Positions 51,544 through 59,466 of a DNA stretch of 64,000 nucleotides are shown here, one piece after another. How positions within the stretch are numbered: position 1 is the stretch's first letter; the number at the start of each line of letters is the position of its first letter. Made by a program: the position numbers and the translations under genes. Source of the DNA: Variovorax sp. UMC13 (GTDB taxonomy: Bacteria > Pseudomonadota > Gammaproteobacteria > Burkholderiales > Burkholderiaceae_C); the NCBI RefSeq assembly GCF_014170375.1, contig NZ_LZZW01000024.1:1-64000 (forward strand), in the 5' to 3' direction. The notes under the pieces were generated by a model that saw only the letters and a program-made list of their open reading frames with translations, searched no databases and was not told the origin of the DNA.

Positions 51544-54090
51544 ATGCGCGCGCTGCTTCTCACTTTTTCCTGGCAGGAGCTGCGCCACCACCCGTGGCGC
51601 AACGCGGCCGCCGTCGTCGCGGTGATGCTCGGGGTGGCGCTGGCCTTCTCGGTGCACCTGATCAACGCCTCGGCGCTCGACGAGTTCTCCAGCGCGGTGC
51701 GCTCGGTCAACGGCCAGCCCGACCTCGAACTGCGCGCCGCGCAGGGCAGCTTCGACGAAGCGCTGTTCGCGCAGGTCGCGCGCCATCCGCAGGTGGCGCT
51801 GGCCAGCCCGGTGGTCGAGATCCCCGCGAGCACGCTGGCCGCCGACGGCGCCCGGCTGCCGCTGCGCATCGTGGGCGTCGATGCGCTCGCGCTGCCCACG
51901 CTCGCGCCCGCGCTGATGCCCGTGCCGGCCCAAGGCGCGGTGCGCTTCGCGCTCTTCGCACCCGACCAGGTCTTCCTCAACGCCGCGGCGCGCAACGCGC
52001 TGGGCCCGGCCGCGACACAACTCGAGGCGCAGGTCGGCACCCAGCGCCACCCCCTGCAGATCGCGGGCACCGTGGCCGCGGGCGGCAGTGCGCTCGCGGT
52101 GATGGACATCGCGGCCGCGCAGGAACGCTTCGGCCGGCTCGGCCAGCTCACGCGCATCGACCTGCGGCTGCAGGGCGGCATCGACCGCGCGGCCTTCATC
52201 CGCTCGCTGGAGGGCGCGCCCGGCTGGCCCTCGAACGTGCGCATCGCCGAACCGGGCGATGCGGCCGAGCGCGTGAGCAACCTCTCGCGCGCCTACCGCG
52301 TGAACCTCACGGTGCTGGCGCTGGTCGCGCTGTTCACCGGCGCCTTCCTGGTGTTCTCGGTGCTGGCGCTCAGCGTGGCCAAGCGCGCGCAGCAGTTCGC
52401 GCTGCTGGGCGTGCTGGGCCTGACGCCGCGCGGCCGGCTGGCGCTGGTGCTGGCCGAGTCGCTGATCCTCGGCGTGGTCGGCAGCCTGGCGGGCATCGCG
52501 CTGGGCGCGGGCCTGGCGGTGTTCGCGCTGCGCGTGCTGGGCGGCGACCTGGGCGGCGGCTACTTCGCGGGCGTGGCGCCCACGCTGCACTGGCGCTCGG
52601 GCGCCGCGCTGCTCTACGGCGGGCTGGGCGTGGCCGCGGCGCTGGTCGGCGGCTGGTGGCCCGCGCGCGCGGCGCAAGCGCTGCCCGAGGCGCAAACGCT
52701 CAAGGGCCTGGGCGCGGCGCCCGCGCGGCAAGGCGCGCGCGTGCTGCCCTTCGTGCTGCTGCTGGCCGGTGTGGCGCTGGCGCAGATGCCACCGCTGTTC
52801 GACATCCCGGTGGCCGCGTACTTCTCGGTCGGCCTGCTGCTGGTGGGCGGCATCACCGCCCTGCCCTGGCTGATCGCGCTGCTCTACGACCGCATCGCGC
52901 CGCTGTTCGCGCAGCGCGTGCTGCCGATGCTGGCCATCGAGCGCGCACGCCGCATGCGCGGTACCGCCGCGGTGGCGGTCAGCGGCGTGGTCGCGAGCCT
53001 GAGCCTGGCGGTAGCGCTGACCGTGATGGTCGCGAGCTTCCGCGATTCGGTCACCCGCTGGCTCGACGTGGTGCTGCCGGCCGACCTCTACCTGCGCGTG
53101 GCCGGCGCCAGCGCGGCCGACGACGCGGCCTTCACGCCGGTCTTCGTGCAGAAGCTGGCGCGCTTGCCCGGCGTGGCGCGCACCGGCACGCAGCGGCTGC
53201 GCCCGCTGCTGCTCGACCCCGCGCGGCCGGCCGTGACCCTGATCGCGCGCAGCCTCGACGACGGCGCCGCGCGCACGCTGCCGCTGGTGGGCGAGGTGCT
53301 GCCCGTGCCCGCGGGGCAGATCGGCATCTATGTGAGCGAGGCCATGGTCGACCTCTACGGCGCAAAACCGGGCACGGTGTTCGCGCCGCTGGCGCAGGCG
53401 CTCGGCACGCCCGCGGCCGGCCAGCGCTTCTTCGTGGCCGGCGTGTGGCGCGACTATGTGCGCCAGTTCGGCGCGATCACGATGGACGCGCGCGACTTCG
53501 AACGCCTGACCGGCGACGCCGGTGCCAGCGACGTCGCGCTGTGGCTGGCGCCCGATGCGGTCGACACCGAGGTGCAGTCCGCGGTTCGCGCGCTGGCGTC
53601 GGCCGAGCCCGGGCTGTCGGATGCGCTGGAGCTGGCCTCGGTCGGCCAGATCCGCGCCACCTCGCTGCGCATCTTCGACCGCAGCTTCGCCGTCACCTAC
53701 TGGCTGCAGGCCGTGGCCATCGCCATCGGCCTGTTCGGCATCGCCGCCAGCTTCAGCGCGCAGGTGCTGGCGCGCCGCAAGGAGTTCGGCCTGATGGCGC
53801 ACCTGGGCTTCACCCGGCGCCAGGTGCTGGCGGTGGTGGCGGGCGAAGGCGCGGCCTGGACCGCGATCGGCGCGGTCGCCGGCCTGGGCCTGGGGCTCGC
53901 GGTGTCGGTGGTGCTGGTGAAGGTGGTCAACCCGCAGAGCTTCCACTGGAGCATGGACCTGCTCGTGCCCTGGCTGCGCCTGCTGGCGCTGTGTGCCGCG
54001 GTGGTGGCGGCCGGCACGCTGACGGCGTGGCTGGCGGGGCGGGCTGCGGCGGGCAAGGACGCGGTGTTGGCCGTGAAGGAAGACTGGTAG
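51544..54090 (+). CDS. FtsX-type ABC permease (fused, AttF/AttG-like)
   Basis: 848 aa. Two FtsX domains are fused: helices near 19-40 and the 258-410 block with NLTVLALVALFTGAFLVFSVLALSVAKRAQQFALLG, then a second block from about 425 with a periplasmic insert (500-700) and final helices (715-835). ERARRMRGTAAVAVSGVVASLSLAVALTVMVA repeats the N-terminal pattern. Such permeases work with LolD/AttE-type ATPases, and the likely partner ATPase is at 42182, 8.7 kb upstream. It may move lipids or hydrophobic molecules. The stop codon lies in a hairpin. Confidence 0.87.
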   Translation: MRALLLTFSWQELRHHPWRNAAAVVAVMLGVALAFSVHLINASALDEFSSAVRSVNGQPDLELRAAQGSFDEALFAQVARHPQVALASPVVEIPASTLAADGARLPLRIVGVDALALPTLAPALMPVPAQGAVRFALFAPDQVFLNAAARNALGPAATQLEAQVGTQRHPLQIAGTVAAGGSALAVMDIAAAQERFGRLGQLTRIDLRLQGGIDRAAFIRSLEGAPGWPSNVRIAEPGDAAERVSNLSRAYRVNLTVLALVALFTGAFLVFSVLALSVAKRAQQFALLGVLGLTPRGRLALVLAESLILGVVGSLAGIALGAGLAVFALRVLGGDLGGGYFAGVAPTLHWRSGAALLYGGLGVAAALVGGWWPARAAQALPEAQTLKGLGAAPARQGARVLPFVLLLAGVALAQMPPLFDIPVAAYFSVGLLLVGGITALPWLIALLYDRIAPLFAQRVLPMLAIERARRMRGTAAVAVSGVVASLSLAVALTVMVASFRDSVTRWLDVVLPADLYLRVAGASAADDAAFTPVFVQKLARLPGVARTGTQRLRPLLLDPARPAVTLIARSLDDGAARTLPLVGEVLPVPAGQIGIYVSEAMVDLYGAKPGTVFAPLAQALGTPAAGQRFFVAGVWRDYVRQFGAITMDARDFERLTGDAGASDVALWLAPDAVDTEVQSAVRALASAEPGLSDALELASVGQIRATSLRIFDRSFAVTYWLQAVAIAIGLFGIAASFSAQVLARRKEFGLMAHLGFTRRQVLAVVAGEGAAWTAIGAVAGLGLGLAVSVVLVKVVNPQSFHWSMDLLVPWLRLLALCAAVVAAGTLTAWLAGRAAAGKDAVLAVKEDW

Positions 54091-54100
54091 CGCAGTCTTC
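54079..54100. terminator. Hairpin over the FtsX stop codon
   Basis: GAAGACTG (54079-54086) and CAGTCTTC (54093-54100) form a perfect 8-base stem with loop GTAGCG; the TAG stop is in the loop. It lies between convergent genes (FtsX permease and penicillin acylase). No T-run on either side. Confidence 0.45.
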
Positions 54101-54130
54101 CCCTCGCGGCAGGCACCGGCCCTCGACCCG

Positions 54131-56626
54131 TCAACGCCCCGGCGTCAACTGGATCCGCTCGACCGTCTCCCGCTCCACCGCGGAACGCGAATAGACCAGC
54201 GGCACGTACTTGCCTTCGAGCCACAGCGGCGCCAGGTCCCGGTAGTTCGGACTGTCCGGATTCCCCGACTGCCCCGGCGCGTTGATCACGCGCGAAGCGT
54301 CCCAATTCCCCACGTCGAGCACCATGCGGAAGGACGCGCCCGCGGTCAGCTTGTAGTCGCTGGCGCGGTAGGTGGCGGCCATCGGGGTGAAGGCCGAGCC
54401 GGACATCGGCCAGTCGCCCACATCCAGCTTCTTGCGCGCGGCCGCGTCGACCACGCCGCCGAGCGGATGGCGGAACTCGGCGCGGTGCAGGGCGCCCCAC
54501 TTCCAGGCCGCCGTGTCGGGGCCCAGCTTGGCCGTGAGTTCCTGCATCGCGAGCGGCAAGGTCGTCAGCAGCAGGGCATCGCGCTGCGCGTTCGTGACCC
54601 AGCCGGCGGGGTTCTCGAGCAGCATCACCATGCGCGTGTTGTCGCCGGGCGTGGCCAGCGCGGCGGCGGCATCGCCCGCGCCGGCCTTGAGCACGGCCGC
54701 GCGCAGGGGCTTGCTGCTCCAGACCTCGTACAGCGCGGCGGCGGCGCTGTCGCGGTCCATCGCGCCGTTCCAGCCCTGCAGCAGGCGCAAGGCCGACGCG
54801 GTCTGCGGATCGTCGCTGCGCAGGCCGGCCAGCAGCTTGAGCAGCCGCTGCGCGGGCGTGGCGACGATGTCGTTCTGCATGCGCTCCGAATCCTCGAGGG
54901 TGAAGCGCGTGCCTGCCGCCGCCTTGGCCGCGAACAGTTCCTTCAGGCGGCGCGCGCGGGCCGCATCGCTCCATTCGTAGCCCACGCCCTTCTTCGCGGC
55001 CGGGTGGTCGGGCGGGATGTTGTTCTCGTTGGCGGTCACCACGTAGCCGCGCGCGGGGTTGAACTCCGACGGCAGTTCGTCGCCGTTGCGAAAGCCCGAC
55101 CACTCGTAGCGCCCGTCGCCCGGCACCGGCATCAGCCCGTCCCAGTTGGGGCGGATCGGCGTCAACCCGCCGGGAATCCAGCCGACGTTGCCGCTGGTGT
55201 CGGCATAGACCTGGTTCTCGCCCGGTGCGCCCCAGCGGTTCATGGCGGCACGGAACTGGTCCCAGTTGCGCGCGCGCATGTAATCCATCGATCCGAAGTA
55301 CGGCGCCATGCCGGGCTCCAGCCAGGCGGCGCGCAACGCGAATGCGCGCTGCTTGCCGGGCTCGGCCAGCAGCACCGGGCCATGGCGCGTGAAGCTGTTG
55401 ACCACCTCGCGCGGCGTGCGCTCGCCCTTGACCGCGATGCGTTCGGTCACGCGCGTCATCGGCTCCCAGCGGTCCTGGTAGCGGTATTCGTTGGGATTGG
55501 CCGGGTTGAGCTGGTACACGTACAGGTCTTCCTGGTCCATGTAGAAGCGCGTGAGGCCGAAGGCGATGGTGCCGTTGTGGCCGATCGACAGGCCCGGCAG
55601 GAAGGGCTCGCCCGCGCCGATGGCGTCCATGCCGGGTGCGCTCAGGTGCGTCATGTAGCGCAGGCTGGGCGCGCCATGGGCGCGGTGCGGGTCGTTGGCC
55701 AGGATGGGCCGGCCGGTGGCCGTGAGCTGGGGCGCGATCACCCAGTTGTTGCTGCCGTAGGCGCCGGTCGGGTCGCCCTGCGAGGCCTGCTGCGCGTCCT
55801 CGCGCTGCCTTTCGGCTTCGGCGCTGCCCGGCAGCAGCGCCACCGGCACGACCGCCGCGCCCGCGTTCATGCCCAGCCGCGTGTTGGCCTTGGTGAAGAC
55901 CGGCCCTTCGGTGGCGCGCAGGTAGGCCGCGCGCAATTCGGTGGCCGGGATGTCGCAGGGATCGAGCCCCGGCGGCACCTGCGGCGTGACGGGCGGGTCG
56001 AGCTCGCGGCGCAGCCAGTCGGCCTTGGCACCGGCCGGGCCGGCGCAGAACGCACGCGCGCGTTCGATCTCGGAGGTGAAGTTGAGCGTGAGCCCGTGGT
56101 GGCGGATGCGCACCACGTCTTCGGCCGACCAGGTGGCCGGCTGGTAGCCGAGCAGTGCGAACTCGGCCGGCAGCAGCGCGGGCTGCGCCTGTACCTGCGC
56201 CACGTAGGCGTTGACGCCCGCGGTGAAGGCCTCGGCCACGCGCTTGGCGTCGGAGCCGTAGGCGAGCCACTCGCGGTACATGTCGCCGCGGTAGAGCACG
56301 GCGCGCGCGGCGCGGTCGCTCTCGACCCAGTCGGGCCCGAAGTCCTTGGCCATCTCGCCCAGGCCGCGCTTGCGCCACAGGTCCATCTGCCAGAGCCGGT
56401 CGCGCGCGGCGATGAAACCCTGCGCCACGAAGGCGTCGTAGAGCGTGCCCGCATAGAGATGCGGCACGCCCCAGCGGTCGACCAGCACCTCGGCGGGCTT
56501 TTCCAGACCGGGAATGGCGAAGGACGAGGAAGGCCGGTTCGGTGTGTTGACACCGGAAGGGCTGCTGGCGCAGCCGACCAAGGCCAGGGCCGCGAGCGCC
56601 ACGGCGCTCAGCTCGATTTTTTTCAT
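54131..56626 (-). CDS. Penicillin acylase-family N-terminal nucleophile hydrolase, lipoprotein
   Basis: 831 aa. A lipobox (LALVGC, Cys19) predicts lipid anchoring. The alpha part has VLVDRWGVPHLYAGTLYDAFVAQGFIAARDRLWQMD. The autocleavage site gives the catalytic Ser292 in AYGSNNWVIAPQLT; the beta part has LANDPHRAHGAPSLRYMTHL, IGHNGTIAFGLTRFYMDQEDLY and NFTRHGPVLL-like sequence. It should hydrolyse amides, possibly acyl-homoserine lactones or N-acyl amino acids, in the periplasm. It is inverted relative to its FtsX and AttH neighbours. GGAG is 14 bases before ATG 56626. Confidence 0.92.
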   Translation of the reverse strand: MKKIELSAVALAALALVGCASSPSGVNTPNRPSSSFAIPGLEKPAEVLVDRWGVPHLYAGTLYDAFVAQGFIAARDRLWQMDLWRKRGLGEMAKDFGPDWVESDRAARAVLYRGDMYREWLAYGSDAKRVAEAFTAGVNAYVAQVQAQPALLPAEFALLGYQPATWSAEDVVRIRHHGLTLNFTSEIERARAFCAGPAGAKADWLRRELDPPVTPQVPPGLDPCDIPATELRAAYLRATEGPVFTKANTRLGMNAGAAVVPVALLPGSAEAERQREDAQQASQGDPTGAYGSNNWVIAPQLTATGRPILANDPHRAHGAPSLRYMTHLSAPGMDAIGAGEPFLPGLSIGHNGTIAFGLTRFYMDQEDLYVYQLNPANPNEYRYQDRWEPMTRVTERIAVKGERTPREVVNSFTRHGPVLLAEPGKQRAFALRAAWLEPGMAPYFGSMDYMRARNWDQFRAAMNRWGAPGENQVYADTSGNVGWIPGGLTPIRPNWDGLMPVPGDGRYEWSGFRNGDELPSEFNPARGYVVTANENNIPPDHPAAKKGVGYEWSDAARARRLKELFAAKAAAGTRFTLEDSERMQNDIVATPAQRLLKLLAGLRSDDPQTASALRLLQGWNGAMDRDSAAAALYEVWSSKPLRAAVLKAGAGDAAAALATPGDNTRMVMLLENPAGWVTNAQRDALLLTTLPLAMQELTAKLGPDTAAWKWGALHRAEFRHPLGGVVDAAARKKLDVGDWPMSGSAFTPMAATYRASDYKLTAGASFRMVLDVGNWDASRVINAPGQSGNPDSPNYRDLAPLWLEGKYVPLVYSRSAVERETVERIQLTPGR

Positions 56627-56800
56627 GTTTGACTTTGTCTCCTGCCGCGTAGGCGGCAGGGCACAGTATCCCGATTCGGCGGCCTGGCGCGTTCCGCACA
56701 AACCATGACTTGTAGACTGGCGCCGATATGCAGTCCCCCTCTTCCTCCTCCCCTCGCCGCCGCTGGCCCGGCGGCGCGTCAACACGCTGATGGCCGCCTG

Positions 56801-57868
56801 ATGTTTTCGCCACCCTTGCTGTCGCGGCGAAGCCTGTTGTTCGCGGCGCTCGCGGCCGGCCCGCTGGCGGCCTGGGCCTTGCCCGAGCGCACGCTGCAAT
56901 TCCCACGCGACTTCGGCAGCCATCCCGAGCTGCACACCGAGTGGTGGTACGTCACCGGCCATGCGAAGAACGCCGCGGGCCGTGAATTCGGCTTCCAGGT
57001 CACCTTCTTCCGCTCGCGCATCGATGCCACGCAGGCCATGCGCTCGGCCTTCGCGGCCAAGCAGCTGGTGTTCGCACATGCGGCCGTGACCGACCTCGAG
57101 GGCCGCGTGCTGCTGCACGACCAGCGCATCGCCCGCGCGGGCTTCGGCGTGGCGCAGGCCAGCGAGGCCGACACCGACGTGCGCATCCGCGACTGGTCGC
57201 TGGTGCGCGAGAACGGCGTCTATGCCGCGCGCATCCCGGCCGGCGAGTTCGCGCTCGACCTGCGCTTCACGCCCACCCAGCCGGTGCTGCTGCAAGGCCG
57301 GGCCGGCCTTTCGCGCAAGGGGCCCGAAGAGGCGCAGGCCAGCTATTACTACAGCGAGCCACAGCTCGCGGCGCAGGGCAAGCTGACGCTCAAGGGCCAG
57401 CCGTTCGAGATCGCGGGCAAGGCCTGGCTGGACCACGAATGGAGCGAGGCGCTGATGCACCCCGAGGCCGTGGGCTGGGACTGGATCGGCATGAACCTCG
57501 ACGACGGCAGCGCGCTCACGGCCTTCCACCTGCGGCGCGCCGATGGCAGCGCGCTGTGGGGCGGCGGCTCGTTCCGACCGCGCGACGGCACGGCGCGCAT
57601 CTTCGGCGACGGCGAAGTGCACTTCGACATCGTCAAGACCTGGACCAGCCCGCGCACGCAGGCGAAGTACCCGACCCAGTGGCGGGTGCAGACGCCGTCC
57701 GGCAATTTCGAGGTGCGCGCGCTGCTCGACGACCAGGAGCTGGACAGCCGCGGCTCGACCGGCGGCGTGTACTGGGAGGGCCTGAGCGACCTGCTCGATG
57801 CGCAGGGGCGGCGGGTCGGGCGCGGGTACCTGGAGATGACAGGGTATGCGGCGCCGCTTCGTCTCTAA
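56801..57868 (+). CDS. Exported CrtC/AttH lipocalin-like protein
   Basis: 355 aa. A twin-arginine-like signal (LSRRSLLFAALAAGPLAAWA) is followed by the CrtC/AttH domain: HPELHTEWWYVTGHAKN, FGFQVTFFRSR, VFAHAAVTDLEG, then the second half with AWLDHEWSEALMHPEAVGWDWIGMNLDDGSALTAFHLR. In many proteobacteria this gene follows an ABC ATPase and FtsX permease (AttEFGH). Carotenoid hydratase activity is only shared fold. Here the permease is 2.7 kb upstream with the penicillin acylase in between. Function unknown. Confidence 0.87.
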   Translation: MFSPPLLSRRSLLFAALAAGPLAAWALPERTLQFPRDFGSHPELHTEWWYVTGHAKNAAGREFGFQVTFFRSRIDATQAMRSAFAAKQLVFAHAAVTDLEGRVLLHDQRIARAGFGVAQASEADTDVRIRDWSLVRENGVYAARIPAGEFALDLRFTPTQPVLLQGRAGLSRKGPEEAQASYYYSEPQLAAQGKLTLKGQPFEIAGKAWLDHEWSEALMHPEAVGWDWIGMNLDDGSALTAFHLRRADGSALWGGGSFRPRDGTARIFGDGEVHFDIVKTWTSPRTQAKYPTQWRVQTPSGNFEVRALLDDQELDSRGSTGGVYWEGLSDLLDAQGRRVGRGYLEMTGYAAPLRL

Positions 57869-57876
57869 ACCAGACG
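57860..57876. terminator. Short hairpin over convergent stop codons
   Basis: CGTCT (57860-57864) and AGACG (57872-57876) flank a 7-base loop in which the stop codons of the AttH-like (+) and Lrp (-) genes overlap. The stem is short, so confidence is low. Confidence 0.3.
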
Positions 57877-58320
57877 CCCCGCCGCCAGCACCGTCGCCGT
57901 CTTGCGCACCGGGCTCGAGAGCACCAGCGAGGTCGTGACGCCGCCGTGCCGCGCGAGCGCGTCCACCACGCGCTCGAGGTCCTGTGGTTCGGCGATCGCA
58001 CAGCGCACGATGAAGCAGTCCTCGCCGGTCACGCGGTCGGCCTCGAGGACCTCCGGCATCTGTTCGAACAGGGCGATGTACTTCCGGATGCCCTCGTGCG
58101 TGGTCTGGATCCGGATGATCGCCTGCAGGCCGATGCCGATCGCGCGCAGGTTGACGCGCGCGCCGTAGCCTTCGATCACGCCCGCGTCCTCGAGCTTGCG
58201 CACGCGCTCGCTCATCGCGGGCTGCGAGAGGCCGATGCGCTTGCCGATCGCGGCCAGGCTCTGGCGCGCGTCGCGTTGCAGGGCCTCGAGGATCAGGCGG
58301 TCCTTCTTGTCGAGCTTCAT
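57865..58320 (-). CDS. Lrp/AsnC-family transcriptional regulator
   Basis: 151 aa. The N-terminal helix-turn-helix (KKDRLILEALQRDARQSLAAIGKRIGLSQPAMSERVRKLEDAGVI) and the RAM/AsnC ligand domain (HEGIRKYIALFEQMPEVLEADRVTGEDCFIVRCA) fill the protein. It should form octamers responding to an amino acid. It diverges from the GST gene with 142 bases between and may control it. ATG 58320 fits the family N-terminus (MKLDKKDRLIL). Confidence 0.92.
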   Translation of the reverse strand: MKLDKKDRLILEALQRDARQSLAAIGKRIGLSQPAMSERVRKLEDAGVIEGYGARVNLRAIGIGLQAIIRIQTTHEGIRKYIALFEQMPEVLEADRVTGEDCFIVRCAIAEPQDLERVVDALARHGGVTTSLVLSSPVRKTATVLAAGRLV

Positions 58321-58462
58321 GGGAATGAGGTGATGGGATGCCGATGATCCATCGGTTCTACAGGTCGATTTCCGATGGCTTGCGCTGGGAAGCGCGCCCC
58401 CCATTCTCTATCGTCGGGCCAAGCTCGCCATGTGGCGCGAGGACCCTTGCGAAAGAAGGACC

Positions 58463-59071
58463 ATGGAACTCATCGGCATGCTCGACTCGCCCTACGTGCG
58501 GCGCGTGGCCGTCACGCTGCATCTGCTGAAGCAGCCCTTCGTGCACCGGCCGATCTCGGTCTTCAGCAACTTCGATTCGTTTCGCGCGATCAATCCGGTG
58601 GTGAAGGCGCCCACGCTGGTCTGCGCCAACGGCCAGGTCCTGATGGACTCGACGCTGATCATCGACCACGTCGAAACCGTCGCCGGACGCAGCCTGATGC
58701 CGGCCGACCCCAGGGCACGCCAGCGCGCACTGCGCATCGTCGGACTGGGGCTGGCGGTGTGCGAGAAGGCGGTGCAGATCGTCTACGAGCGCCAGCTCCG
58801 TCCGCCGGAGAAGCTGCATGCGCCCTGGATGGAACGCGTGAAGCAGCAGCTGGACGCCGCCTGCGCGCAACTGGAGGCCGAGCTGGCGGCCCGAGCGCCG
58901 GCGCTGGAAGCCACGACGATCGACCAGGCCGGCGTGACCAGCGCCGTCGCCTGGCGCTTCACGCAGGAGATGGTGCCCGGCGACGTCGACGCGCGGTCGC
59001 ATCCGGCGACGGCCCGCCATGCGCGGGCGGCGGAAGGCCTCGAGGCCTTCCGGGCCGCGCCCTTCGCCTGA
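58463..59071 (+). CDS. Glutathione S-transferase family protein
   Basis: 202 aa. The thioredoxin-like N-terminal domain starts MELIGMLDSPYVRRVAVTL with a Ser active-site region (DSPYVRR) and INPVVKAPTLV (cis-Pro), then LMDSTLIIDHVE. The C-terminal helical domain covers about residues 85-200. It probably conjugates or reduces small electrophiles with glutathione; the substrate is unknown. GAAGGA lies 6 bases before ATG 58463. It diverges from the Lrp/AsnC gene and converges on the remnant at 59085. Confidence 0.88.
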   Translation: MELIGMLDSPYVRRVAVTLHLLKQPFVHRPISVFSNFDSFRAINPVVKAPTLVCANGQVLMDSTLIIDHVETVAGRSLMPADPRARQRALRIVGLGLAVCEKAVQIVYERQLRPPEKLHAPWMERVKQQLDAACAQLEAELAARAPALEATTIDQAGVTSAVAWRFTQEMVPGDVDARSHPATARHARAAEGLEAFRAAPFA

Positions 59072-59089
59072 GGCGCGGCGCGGCTCAGG
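59067..59089. terminator. Hairpin over convergent stops of GST and remnant
   Basis: CCTGAG (59067-59072) and CTCAGG (59084-59089) pair around an 11-base GC-rich loop. The GST TGA (59069-59071) and the minus-strand TGA of the remnant (59085-59087) are both in the stem. Confidence 0.35.
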
Positions 59090-59345
59090 GCTGCGCCGGC
59101 CTGGCCGCCGCGGCGCCCACACAAGGTTGAACGACCTTCTTCAGGCCGTCGTTGTCGCGCGGCAAGGAGAAGGTGGCGGTCAACGGCTTGTCACCCGCCT
59201 TGGCGGGAGCCAGCGACAGCTTGAGCGGCTGGCCGCGTGCGGCGTCGCTGGCCCAGTAGGCCAGTTCGTCGCGCGGTGGACAGCGCAGCGCACCCGACCC
59301 GCAGGAAGGCCCGGGGCCGCGGGAGGATGCGGAGGAAATCTTTGT
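59085..59345 (-). pseudogene. Decayed or frameshifted small gene of unknown family
   Basis: Between GST and amidase a 395-base stretch has no intact gene, yet the minus strand has a frame with coding character from about 59345 to the TGA at 59085-59087: DELAYWASDAARGQPLKLSL, then APAKAGDKPLTATFSLPRDN and KKVVQPCVGAAAARPAQP. It has no usable start codon. A different frame begins with ATG 59349 (MNKDFLRILPRPRAFLRVGC) and would join it by a shift near 59260-59275. This looks like a frameshifted secreted-protein gene or the C-terminal remainder of one. I do not recognise its family. Confidence 0.5.
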
Positions 59346-59466
59346 TCATGGAAGCAACGGATAAGGTGTTGACGACAAGAGGCTCTGCGCGGACGGCCCC
59401 GTGCAGGCATCGAAAGCTGTGGGGAGCGGTATCGCGACGGCGGCGCATCGATGGTGGCCGCAGGCG

